Part shown: one piece after another, positions 41,753 to 51,302 of the stretch
Position numbering within the stretch: the first letter of the stretch is position 1
Layout: every line of letters starts with the position of its first letter
Assembly (NCBI RefSeq): GCF_003265345.1
Contig: NZ_QFWW01000026.1
Coordinates: 310,001-374,000 of the forward strand
DNA from: Lentzea terrae
GTDB lineage: Bacteria > Actinomycetota > Actinomycetes > Mycobacteriales > Pseudonocardiaceae
DNA length: 64,000 bases
Reading direction: 5' to 3'
Notes under the pieces: model-generated
What the model was told of the DNA's origin: nothing
Database searches by the model: none
The model's input: the letters and a program-made list of their open reading frames with translations, nothing else
Program-made: the position numbers and the translations under genes

Positions 41753-42363
41753 AACGACCTCCTGCGCACCGAAACCAGCCAGTCCTCGACGCGGGCCCGA
41801 TCGGGATCCTCCGGCAGCGGTCCGTCGGCAGCAGCGAGCTCGTCACCGAGCCGGTGGGCCCACGCGACCGCGTCGTCCCAAGGCATCGAGCCGTCGCGGA
41901 TCGCGAGCAGCGAACGGTCCGCGGTGATCTCGTACCGGCCGGTCCGCAGCAGGTTCAGGCCCACCTGCCGCAGCCGCACGACGTGCATGAGCTGCTTCGG
42001 CTTGAGGTTGCGGCCCGCGCGCGACAGCTGCATCTCCGTCGCGCGCGTGAACGCCCGCACCGCGTACCGGGAGAGGAACGCGGGCAGCAGCTCCCGCAGT
42101 TCCTCTCCCATCGGCGTGATGACCTCGACCAGCGGACTCACCAGCGTCTCGAGCACCGTCGGGTTCGACTTCAGCGCCAACCGGCAGAAGTGCTCGACCT
42201 CCCAGCTCAGCTGTTCCGGCGACGGGCCCTCGACCGAGGTCGGGGGCTTTTCGAACAGCCAGAACGCTTCCGTGGGCGCGACGAACACGCCGCGTCTGTC
42301 CACATCGGACGAGGCAGTCGCCAGCCCGTAGGCGTGCGAACCGATCACAGCTTCCAGGATCAC
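41749..42363 (-). CDS. Polymerase-beta-type nucleotidyltransferase (RlaP-like), copy 1
   Basis: 204-aa paralogue of the next gene. The palm motif is IGSHAYGLATASSDVDRRGV. At the position of the third carboxylate the sequence reads SPEQLSWEVEHFCRL, so an Asp is not obvious and a Glu may replace it. GTG at 42363 overlaps the Pnkp stop as GTGA, which rejects the longer frame to 43071. Coupling to Pnkp suggests that the two are made in fixed ratio. It may be a diverged or regulatory partner of copy 2. Confidence 0.8.
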   Translation of the reverse strand: MILEAVIGSHAYGLATASSDVDRRGVFVAPTEAFWLFEKPPTSVEGPSPEQLSWEVEHFCRLALKSNPTVLETLVSPLVEVITPMGEELRELLPAFLSRYAVRAFTRATEMQLSRAGRNLKPKQLMHVVRLRQVGLNLLRTGRYEITADRSLLAIRDGSMPWDDAVAWAHRLGDELAAADGPLPEDPDRARVEDWLVSVRRRSL

Positions 42364-44819
42364 AGTCGCGGGTCCACCGGTTCCGATTCCAAGGCGAGCA
42401 CACCGAAAACGCATTCGTGCACGCGCCACAACGGCTCGCCGCGCGCGACGCGTTCGAGAGCCTCGATGCCCAGGGCGTACTCGCGCAGGGCAAGTCCGCG
42501 CTTGCGGCCAAGACCGCGCTTGCGCAGCCGCGTCAGGTTCTCCGGCGCCGTGTAGTCCGGGCCGTAGATGATCCGCAGGTACTCTCGCCCGCGCACCTTC
42601 ACACCCGGCTGGACCCGGCCGGCCAGGTTCGCGAGCGGCTTCACGACCATGCCCTCGCCGCCGTCCGCGGTCAGCTCCTCCCACCACTTCACGCCGGCCG
42701 CGGGATCCGCGGTGTCGACCACGAGGTGCCGGGTCTGCTGGAACAACGGACCAGTCAACCGGCTCAGCGTCTCCAGGTGCCACAGGTGTGAACGGTCGTG
42801 GAACGTCTGCCCCTCGGCCGCCAGCAGCTGAAACGGCGCGATCCGCACACCCTCCAGCCCTTCGGTGGGCCAGCAGTAACGTTCGTAGGCCGCCCGGTAA
42901 GCCGTTGCGTTCGAAGCCCGCTGTGCTGTGCGCGCCAACAGTTCCGAGACGTCCACACCACGTGCGGCAGCCGTTTCCAGCGCCTCGACCGCCACCGGCA
43001 GCACGCCACCGGCCGCCGCCCCGACCGCCGCGTACTGCTCGCGGATCAGCCCGGAAGCCTTGGCGTTCCACGGCATCAGCTCGGCGTCGACCAGCAACCA
43101 GTCCGTCGAGAACTCGTCGAACAACGGCTTCGCGCTGTCCCGCACGCGGTCCAGCAGCTCGTCACCCAGCGCGCCGTCGAAGAACGCCCGGCCGGTGCGC
43201 GTGTAGATCGCGCCACCTTCCTTGCGCACCAACAACACCGCACGGGACCCCATGTGCTTCTCCTCGCAGATCACCTGCGAGACACCAGCTGCCGCGTACT
43301 CCGCGAACGCCTCCTCCGGGTGCTCCAAGACGTCGTCCCGCGCAGAAGTCGCACATGGCGCCATCGTCGGCGGCAGGTACAACAGGTCGTGCGGGTCGAT
43401 CGCGAACCGGCTCATCACCTCCAACGCCGAAGCCGACTGCTCCGGACGGATCGTCACCGCACCGATCAGCGACGTCTCGATCCGGCGCAGGCCCGTGACA
43501 TCGGTCAGCGCCAGCACGTCCGGCTCGCGTTCGGCGACCGGCGCGACCAGCGGCCGCACCGGCTCGTACCAGACCTGGTGCGCCTTGACGGAAACGACTT
43601 CGCGCTCCGGGTAGCGCAGCGCGGTCAGCTTCCCGCCGAACACGACGCCCGTGTCGAGGCACATGGTGTTGTTGATCCACTCCGCCTCGGGGGTCGGAGT
43701 GTGGCCGTACAACACCATCGCGGTGCCGCGGTACTCGGTCGCCCACGGGTAGCGGACCGGCAGCCCGTACTCGTCGGTTTCGCCGGTCGTGTCTCCGTAC
43801 AGCGCGAAGCTGCGCACCCGCGCGGAAGCCCGGCCGTGGTAGCGCTCCGGCAGACCGGCGTGCGCGACCACGAGGTTGCCGCCGTCCAGCACGTAGTGCG
43901 CCACCAGGCCGTCGCAGAACTTCTCGGCCTTGCGCCGGAAGTCCTGATCCTCCGCGGCGAGCTGGGCCAGCGACTCGGCGAGGCCGTGCTTCACCTGGAC
44001 GTTGCGGCCGCGCAACGCCCGCACCAGCTTCTGCTCGTGGTTTCCGCAGACGCTGAACGCGTGCCCGGCGTCGATCATGCCCATCACCAGTCGCAGCACA
44101 CCCGGCGTGTCCGGTCCGCGGTCCACCAGATCGCCGACGAACACAGCCTTGCGGCCGGCAGGCGGCCGAGCGTCAACTGCACGGCCTTCAGCATCACGAA
44201 CCAGCGCGTACCCGAGCTCGACCAGCAGCTCCTCCAACTCGGCACGACAGCCGTGCACGTCACCGATCACGTCGAACGGGCCGGTCTCGTGCCGCAGGTC
44301 GTTGAGCAGCCTCTCGTAGACGATCGTGGCGTTGTCCACATCGGACTCGGAGCGCAGCACGTGGACGCGCTTGAACCCCTCCTTGCCGAGGAACTTCAAC
44401 GACCGCTGCAACGCGGCCCGGTGCCGCTTCACGACGTGCGCGCCGAAGTCGCGGTCCGGGCGTGTTGCATTGCGCCGCAGGCACACGTCGGTCGGCGTGT
44501 CCAGCACGATCGCGACCGGCAGCACGTTCGCCTTCTTCGCGACCTCGATCAGCTTGGCGCGGTCGGGCGCCTGCACGTTGGTCGCGTCGATCACCGTGAC
44601 ACGACCGGCCTCCAGTCGCTTGGCCGCGACGTAGTGCAGCACGTCGAACGCGGCGCCGGACGCCGACTGGTCGTTCTCGTCGTCGGCCACGAGCCCGCGG
44701 AAGTAGTCGCTGGACAGCACCTGCGTGGGGAGGAAGTGCTTGCGCGCGAACGTGGACTTTCCGGAACCGGAGGCGCCGATCAGCACCACCAGACACAGGT
44801 CAGGGATCTTCAGTTCCAT
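42360..44819 (-). CDS. pnkp: Bacterial Pnkp: polynucleotide kinase - phosphatase - RNA ligase
   Basis: 819-aa three-domain RNA end-healing and sealing enzyme. The N-terminal kinase has the P-loop GASGSGKST (residues 15-23). The central metallophosphatase has DVIGDVHGC (183-191), VFVGDLVDRG (227-235) and CGNHEQK (258-264). The C-terminal adenylyltransferase domain carries the nucleotide-accepting lysine Lys521 in EEKHMGSR. ATG at 44819 overlaps the Hen1 stop by one base. Known Pnkp needs Hen1 for efficient ligation and seals breaks made by ribotoxins. The open frame continues upstream through hen1 to 46565 by chance. Confidence 0.93.
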   Translation of the reverse strand: MELKIPDLCLVVLIGASGSGKSTFARKHFLPTQVLSSDYFRGLVADDENDQSASGAAFDVLHYVAAKRLEAGRVTVIDATNVQAPDRAKLIEVAKKANVLPVAIVLDTPTDVCLRRNATRPDRDFGAHVVKRHRAALQRSLKFLGKEGFKRVHVLRSESDVDNATIVYERLLNDLRHETGPFDVIGDVHGCRAELEELLVELGYALVRDAEGRAVDARPPAGRKAVFVGDLVDRGPDTPGVLRLVMGMIDAGHAFSVCGNHEQKLVRALRGRNVQVKHGLAESLAQLAAEDQDFRRKAEKFCDGLVAHYVLDGGNLVVAHAGLPERYHGRASARVRSFALYGDTTGETDEYGLPVRYPWATEYRGTAMVLYGHTPTPEAEWINNTMCLDTGVVFGGKLTALRYPEREVVSVKAHQVWYEPVRPLVAPVAEREPDVLALTDVTGLRRIETSLIGAVTIRPEQSASALEVMSRFAIDPHDLLYLPPTMAPCATSARDDVLEHPEEAFAEYAAAGVSQVICEEKHMGSRAVLLVRKEGGAIYTRTGRAFFDGALGDELLDRVRDSAKPLFDEFSTDWLLVDAELMPWNAKASGLIREQYAAVGAAAGGVLPVAVEALETAAARGVDVSELLARTAQRASNATAYRAAYERYCWPTEGLEGVRIAPFQLLAAEGQTFHDRSHLWHLETLSRLTGPLFQQTRHLVVDTADPAAGVKWWEELTADGGEGMVVKPLANLAGRVQPGVKVRGREYLRIIYGPDYTAPENLTRLRKRGLGRKRGLALREYALGIEALERVARGEPLWRVHECVFGVLALESEPVDPRL

Positions 44820-46156
44820 CAGTCGTCTTCCCCCAAGCTGAACACTGCCATCTGCGTCGGCGCACCGCGTTCGGGATCTTCCGGCCCGATTCCCACGTAG
44901 TGCACGCGGTAGCCACGTCGTGCCGCGACGCCGTCCGCCCACGCCGCGAACTCCGCGCGAGTCCATTCGAAACGGTGGTCGGAGTGGCGCATCTGCCCTT
45001 CCGGCAACGTCTCGAAGAGCGGGTTGTACTCGACGTTCGGCGTCGTGACCAGAACCGAAGCCGGTCGTGCCACCACGAACACCGAGTGCTCCAACGCGGG
45101 CAGGCGCGACGGGTCGACGTGTTCGACGACCTCCATCAGCACCGCCGCGTCGTAGCCGGCGAGCTCGGTGTCCGAGTACGTCAAAGCCGACTGCCGCAAC
45201 GTGATCCGCTCGCGCACCCGGTCCGGCATGCGGTCGAGGCGCAGCTTGCGCGCGGCCTCCTGCAACGCCTTCGCGGACACGTCGACGCCGTGGAGCTCGG
45301 TGAACTCCGGCTCCTTGACGAGCTCGCGGAGCAACGCGCCACCGCCGCAGCCGAGGTCGAGCACGCGCTTGGCCCGCGCGCCCTTCAAGGCCTTGATCAC
45401 GGCCTCCTTGCGCTGTGCGGCAAGGGAGATCTTCGGTTCGACCAGCGCGTTGTCCAGCTCCTCCGGCTCGACCTCGTCGACCTCGGCGAGGCGTTCCAGC
45501 GCGGACAGCACCAGCGGTCGCTTGCGGGCCAGGTACCTGGTGGTGATCAGCTCCTTGTCCGGGTGCGCGGCCAGCCAGCCGTCGCCGGCCTTGAGCAGCT
45601 TGTCGACCTCGTCGGCGGCGACCCAGTAGTGCTTGCCGCCGTCGAGCACGGGCAGCAGCACGTAGAGGTGCTTCAACGCGTCGCTGAGCTTGACGGTGCC
45701 GGTGAGCGTGACGTCGCCGTAGCGGGAGTCGCCGTGTTCGGTGATCTCCACGGTCCAGCCGAGCGGCGTGAACAGCCGGTCCGCGAGTTTGTGCGGCAGC
45801 GCAGGAATGCGGATGACCAGCGGAATCGGCGTCCTGGCGAGCTCGGGGTAGCTCTCGCTGCGGCCGTTCATCGCGGTGCGGAACACGCTGCCGAGCGCGA
45901 CCGTGAGCAACGACCCGGCCGCGTACGGACGGTCGTTGACGTATTGGGTGAGCGTGCTGCCGGGACCTCGCACCAGCGCGACGGGGTCGACCTCCAGCAG
46001 GAGGGCGACCGTGCACTCCTCGTTCGTCGCCTTCGGGTAGAAGACGTGCGCGGTGCCCGAGCTCGTCGAGAAGGACTGGGCCCGGTCCGGGTGTTTGTGC
46101 AGCAGGTGACCGAGGTCGGTCGCCGGCTGGTGGGTGGTGGTCAAGGTGAGCAGCAC
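44819..46156 (-). CDS. hen1: Hen1: 3'-terminal RNA ribose 2'-O-methyltransferase
   Basis: 445-aa partner of Pnkp. The N-terminal half is the Hen1 ligase-activating domain (LLTLTTTHQPATDLGHLLHK at the start). The C-terminal half is a SAM methyltransferase with VLDLGCGGGALL (about residues 265-276) and the metal-binding EVVEHVDPSR (about 342-351). It methylates the 2'-OH at the break to protect the repaired end. I prefer GTG at 46156 because family members begin at this LLTxTTT sequence and a TAAAT-like -10 lies about 35 bp upstream. An ATG at 46213 would overlap the divergent gene's start codon. Confidence 0.88.
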   Translation of the reverse strand: MLLTLTTTHQPATDLGHLLHKHPDRAQSFSTSSGTAHVFYPKATNEECTVALLLEVDPVALVRGPGSTLTQYVNDRPYAAGSLLTVALGSVFRTAMNGRSESYPELARTPIPLVIRIPALPHKLADRLFTPLGWTVEITEHGDSRYGDVTLTGTVKLSDALKHLYVLLPVLDGGKHYWVAADEVDKLLKAGDGWLAAHPDKELITTRYLARKRPLVLSALERLAEVDEVEPEELDNALVEPKISLAAQRKEAVIKALKGARAKRVLDLGCGGGALLRELVKEPEFTELHGVDVSAKALQEAARKLRLDRMPDRVRERITLRQSALTYSDTELAGYDAAVLMEVVEHVDPSRLPALEHSVFVVARPASVLVTTPNVEYNPLFETLPEGQMRHSDHRFEWTRAEFAAWADGVAARRGYRVHYVGIGPEDPERGAPTQMAVFSLGEDD

Positions 46157-46211
46157 GAGGTCGAGTCTGATCGAGAGTCGGCCGCTGCGCTGCTGATTTA
46201 GTGTGGATTCC

Positions 46212-48185
<1,974 letters not shown>

Positions 48186-48200
48186 CTGATTGCAGGCGTA

Positions 48201-48231
48201 ACGTCAGTAATGACGTAATCATGTAATCAGG
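48201..48231 (+). promoter_or_regulatory. Palindromic operator candidate upstream of the RHH-like gene
   Basis: ACGTCA (48201-48206) and TGACGT (48211-48216) form a perfect inverted repeat with GTAA between them. GTAATCAT and GTAATCAG follow as a direct repeat. This short AT-rich stretch is the whole gap between two genes, so autoregulation is plausible. Confidence 0.5.
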
Positions 48232-48243
48232 GGTGTGGTTGAG

Positions 48244-48798
48244 ATGGGACGTGGATGGCGAGGACGAGGCGGCTGGCAACAGGCTGACCTGCCGTCGGCC
48301 GACGACGCGGCGGCGTGGTTCGCGGGCCGGCTGCCCGACGGGTGGTTCGTCGGTGCACCCGAGGTGATCGTCGACCGCGAGGAGATCACCGTCATCGGCA
48401 CGCTGCCGGACCTCGAAGGCGAGTTCGACGACGCGTCGCGCGCCGCGGCCGAGTCGGGCCGCATCTCCCGGTGGCGTGAGGACACGCGGTCCGAGCGCAT
48501 CGAGATCGCGCGCCAGGCCGAGCACCGCTACGGCCGCAAGGTGGCCTGGGGCGCGGTGCAGGGCGGCACGCGCGAGCTCTTCACGCACCTGGCCGTGCCG
48601 GTGATGACGCGGCTGCGTCAGCCGGAACGCCAGGTGCTCGACACGCTGGTGGCCGCGGGTGTGGCTCGCTCTCGTGCGGACGCGCTGGCGTGGGCCGTGC
48701 GTCTCGTCGGTGAGCACGCGGACTCGTGGCTCGGTGAGCTGCGCGATGCGATGTCGAAGGTGGACGATCTTCGGTCGCAGGGGCCGGATCTCACGTAG
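48244..48798 (+). CDS. Putative ribbon-helix-helix-type protein
   Basis: 184-aa protein with a Gly/Arg-rich start (GRGWRGRGGWQQ). The middle domain contains EVIVDREEITVIGTLPD, and the C-terminal segment LDTLVAAGVARSRADALAWA resembles the helix pattern of ribbon-helix-helix or similar DNA-binding folds. ATG at 48244 lies ten bases after AGGGG; a GTG at 48235 is possible. I recognise it only as a conserved actinobacterial hypothetical. The upstream palindrome supports DNA binding. The 3' end overlaps the convergent EamA gene by 8 bp. Confidence 0.65.
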   Translation: MGRGWRGRGGWQQADLPSADDAAAWFAGRLPDGWFVGAPEVIVDREEITVIGTLPDLEGEFDDASRAAAESGRISRWREDTRSERIEIARQAEHRYGRKVAWGAVQGGTRELFTHLAVPVMTRLRQPERQVLDTLVAAGVARSRADALAWAVRLVGEHADSWLGELRDAMSKVDDLRSQGPDLT

Positions 48799-49666
48799 CG
48801 ACGGCAGTTTCCTGGAGCCGCGCGTCCGACGGGCTGTCGGCGTGCGGCTCTGGGCGTTTGCGGAGCCCGATGACGCACCCGAGTGCGACCGTGACTGCGC
48901 CGACGGCCGACACCAGCGTGAAGTGCTGAGCCCCCAACAACACGGACGTCACAAGCCCGGACACCGGCATCAGCCCGATGAGCACCCCAGCGCGGTCAGG
49001 GCCCAACCGGTTCACGGCGAAGTACCAGAGCCCGAACGCCAGCGCCGTCACCACCACCGCGAGCAGCACGAGCGCGAACGTCTGCCGGGTGTCCGGCACC
49101 TGCCAGCCGCCCACGAACGTGCCCACGACCGCCCCGATCGCCGCCGCGAGCAGGCACGTCCAGGTCGCTACGCCGAGTACGCCCAAGCGCTTGACGACCC
49201 CGACGGCGAACAGCGTGAAGCAGACCTCGCCGACCATCGTCAGCAACGCGAGCGCGAGACCAGGGCCGTGCCAAGTGCCGCCGCCGGACAACAGCACGAT
49301 GCCCGCTGCCACCACCATCGCGCCGACAATGGCAGCGGTGGTTCGTTGGCGTGACAACAGGGCCAACGCGATCGGGGCGCCACCCATCACCGCGGCCACG
49401 AAGCCTGGTTCGGCGTACTGCTGGGCGGCGAGCAGGACGGCGTTGAAGCCGAGCATTCCCGAGGCGACCACGCCCAGCAGCGGCGGGATGTCGCGCCACG
49501 ACGGCATGGGCAGGCGGCGCGCGACCAGCAGGAGCACTGCGGCGCCCAGCAGGTAGCGCATGGCCTGGCCGGTCAGGACCGGGTAGCCCTCGAGCATGCC
49601 GGTGATGGGTACGGACGCGCCGACGATCGTTGCCGCTGTCGCTCCCGCGGCCACCCCGAGTTTCAT
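48791..49666 (-). CDS. EamA/DMT family exporter
   Basis: 291-aa ten-helix drug/metabolite transporter with two EamA halves. ASVPITGMLEGYPVLTGQAM is at the first helix boundary and a second repeat starts near GLALALLTMVGEVCFTLFAV. ATG at 49666. It is divergent from the MocR-type regulator with only 47 bp between starts, an arrangement often seen when MocR proteins control an exporter. The exported compound may be an amino acid or a PLP-related metabolite (inference). Confidence 0.88.
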   Translation of the reverse strand: MKLGVAAGATAATIVGASVPITGMLEGYPVLTGQAMRYLLGAAVLLLVARRLPMPSWRDIPPLLGVVASGMLGFNAVLLAAQQYAEPGFVAAVMGGAPIALALLSRQRTTAAIVGAMVVAAGIVLLSGGGTWHGPGLALALLTMVGEVCFTLFAVGVVKRLGVLGVATWTCLLAAAIGAVVGTFVGGWQVPDTRQTFALVLLAVVVTALAFGLWYFAVNRLGPDRAGVLIGLMPVSGLVTSVLLGAQHFTLVSAVGAVTVALGCVIGLRKRPEPHADSPSDARLQETAVAT

Positions 49667-49684
49667 GGCTCAGAGCTTTGCGCT

Positions 49685-49732
49685 GAACTGGTCCAGGTTT
49701 AAGCTCCACTTTGATGACCACGAACTGGACCA
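49685..49732. promoter_or_regulatory. Direct repeats at the MocR/EamA divergent promoter
   Basis: GAACTGGTCCA (49685-49695) recurs as GAACTGGACCA (49722-49732), one mismatch, 37 bp apart. Each is followed by a CCACTTT-like tail. The second copy lies in the first codons of the regulator gene. Spaced direct repeats are the known binding pattern of MocR regulators. Confidence 0.55.
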
Positions 49733-51060
49733 CTTTTCGCGAGCTGCTGTTGCCGGGGCACCAGCGGCGGCGTGGTGTGGAGGTGGAGCTGCGCCGGGCG
49801 ATCCGGGACGGGCGGCTCACACCGGGAACGAGGTTGCCGTCGAGCCGCGACCTGGCGACGCAGCTCGGGGTGGCGCGCGGGACGGTCACGTCGGCGTACA
49901 CGCAGCTCCTGGCGGAGGGGTATCTCACCTCGCGGCGCGGGTCGGGGACGACGGTGGCGAGCCTCGGTCCCGCCGGGGTGTGCGGTGTGCCGGAACCGCC
50001 CGCGCGGTGGCGGTTCAACCTGCGGCCGGGGTTGCCGGCGTTGGGCGCGTTTCCGCGCGCTGAATGGGTTGCAGCGCATCGGGCGGCGCTCGCGGAACTG
50101 CCCGACGATGATCTCGCGTACCCGGATCCGGCCGGATTTGTGGGGCTGCGCAAGGAGATCGTCGACTATCTGGCGCGGGTGCGGGCGGTGGTCGCGCGGG
50201 ACGCGGTGATCACCAACGGCGCGGCGGACGGGTTGCAGCTCACCGCGCGGTTGCTGACCGGCAGCATCGCGATCGAGGAACCCAGTCACTTCGGCGGCGA
50301 GGACATGCTGCGGTCCCACGGGCTCAACACCGTGCCGATTCCGGTGGACGACAAGGGGATCCGGGTCGATCTTCTGTCCAAAACGGACTGTCAGGCGGTG
50401 CTGGTCACTGCGGCGCACCAGTTTCCGCTCGGTGTGGTGCTGCATCCGGAACGGCGACGGGCGCTCGTGGAGTGGGCGCGCGAGCGGGACGGGTTGATCA
50501 TCGAGGACGACTACGACGCCGAGCACCGGTACGACCGGCCCGCGCTCGGGGCGTTGCAGGCGTTGGCGCCCGAGCACGTGGTGTACCAGGGGACGACCAG
50601 CAAGGTGCTCGCGCCGGCGTTGCGGCTCGGGTGGCTGGTGGTGCCGGAGCGGTTGCGCGAGGGCATCGTGAACCGCAAGAAGTACAACGACATGGGCACC
50701 GCGACGATCCCTCAGGCCGCGTTCGCGCACATGTTGCGGACGGGCGGCTATGACCGGCATCTGCGGCGTACGCGCACGCTCTACCGGAAGCGGCGTGACG
50801 CGTTGTTGGAGGCCGTGGCGGAGCACCTGCCTGCGTGGCAGCCCATTGGCGTGGCGGCCGGGTTGCACGTCGTGTTGCGCATGCCGGACGGCACGGACGA
50901 CCTCGCGCTGAAGAGCAGGCTCGAGGAGCGGGGGGTGCACGTGTGGGCGTTGGCGCAGTACACGCGCACGCCGACGTGGCCGGGGTTGGTGCTGGGGTAC
51001 GCGGCTTTGACGCCTGACCGCCTGCGGGAGGCGGTCAGGGAGATCGCGGCGGTCGCCTAG
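49714..51060 (+). CDS. MocR/PdxR family transcriptional regulator (GntR-aminotransferase fusion)
   Basis: 448-aa fusion. The N-terminal winged helix is of GntR type (LRRAIRDGRLTPGTRLPSSR, DLATQLGVARGTVTSAYTQL). The C-terminal fold-type-I aminotransferase-like domain includes VITNGAADGLQL, EDDYDAEHRYDRP and the PLP-lysine region YQGTTSKVLAPALRLGW. The family senses PLP or amino acid-PLP adducts. ATG at 49714 was chosen over TTG at 49711. It is divergent from the EamA exporter, its likely target. The 3' end shares CTAG with the small secreted-peptide gene. Confidence 0.92.
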   Translation: MTTNWTTFRELLLPGHQRRRGVEVELRRAIRDGRLTPGTRLPSSRDLATQLGVARGTVTSAYTQLLAEGYLTSRRGSGTTVASLGPAGVCGVPEPPARWRFNLRPGLPALGAFPRAEWVAAHRAALAELPDDDLAYPDPAGFVGLRKEIVDYLARVRAVVARDAVITNGAADGLQLTARLLTGSIAIEEPSHFGGEDMLRSHGLNTVPIPVDDKGIRVDLLSKTDCQAVLVTAAHQFPLGVVLHPERRRALVEWARERDGLIIEDDYDAEHRYDRPALGALQALAPEHVVYQGTTSKVLAPALRLGWLVVPERLREGIVNRKKYNDMGTATIPQAAFAHMLRTGGYDRHLRRTRTLYRKRRDALLEAVAEHLPAWQPIGVAAGLHVVLRMPDGTDDLALKSRLEERGVHVWALAQYTRTPTWPGLVLGYAALTPDRLREAVREIAAVA

Positions 51061-51212
51061 AGGATGTGCTCGCGCATGGTCTCGACGTCGGCGCTCAGGA
51101 CGTGTTCGCGCTGGGTCTCGGCGCCCAGGATGTGCTCGCGGTCGGCGCTGATGCCGGGGGCGAGCGCGGCGGCGACGAACAGGGCGGCAACGGCGATCTT
51201 GAAAGCACGCAT
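51057..51212 (-). CDS. 51-residue secreted peptide with three REH(I/V)L repeats
   Basis: A short gene on the minus strand. The product starts MRAFKIAVAALFVAAALAPG, a signal peptide with probable cleavage after GISA (about residue 23). The mature part of about 28 residues contains REHIL, REHVL and a terminal REHIL, at residues 25-29, 35-39 and 47-51, separated by GAETQ and SADVETM-like spacers. ATG at 51212 follows GGGGGTTTACCGCACC. The stop shares CTAG with the MocR gene. The repeat conservation and a credible export signal argue that it is real. I do not recognise a family; a secreted signal, adhesive or metal-binding peptide are all possible. Confidence 0.7.
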   Translation of the reverse strand: MRAFKIAVAALFVAAALAPGISADREHILGAETQREHVLSADVETMREHIL

Positions 51213-51302
51213 GGTGCGGTAAACCCCCAGGTAGAACGGTTGACGATGTCAGCCTAGTCCGCGACTCCAGAAATTGTCAGTGCTCGGGTGCACCATGGAT
51301 CC

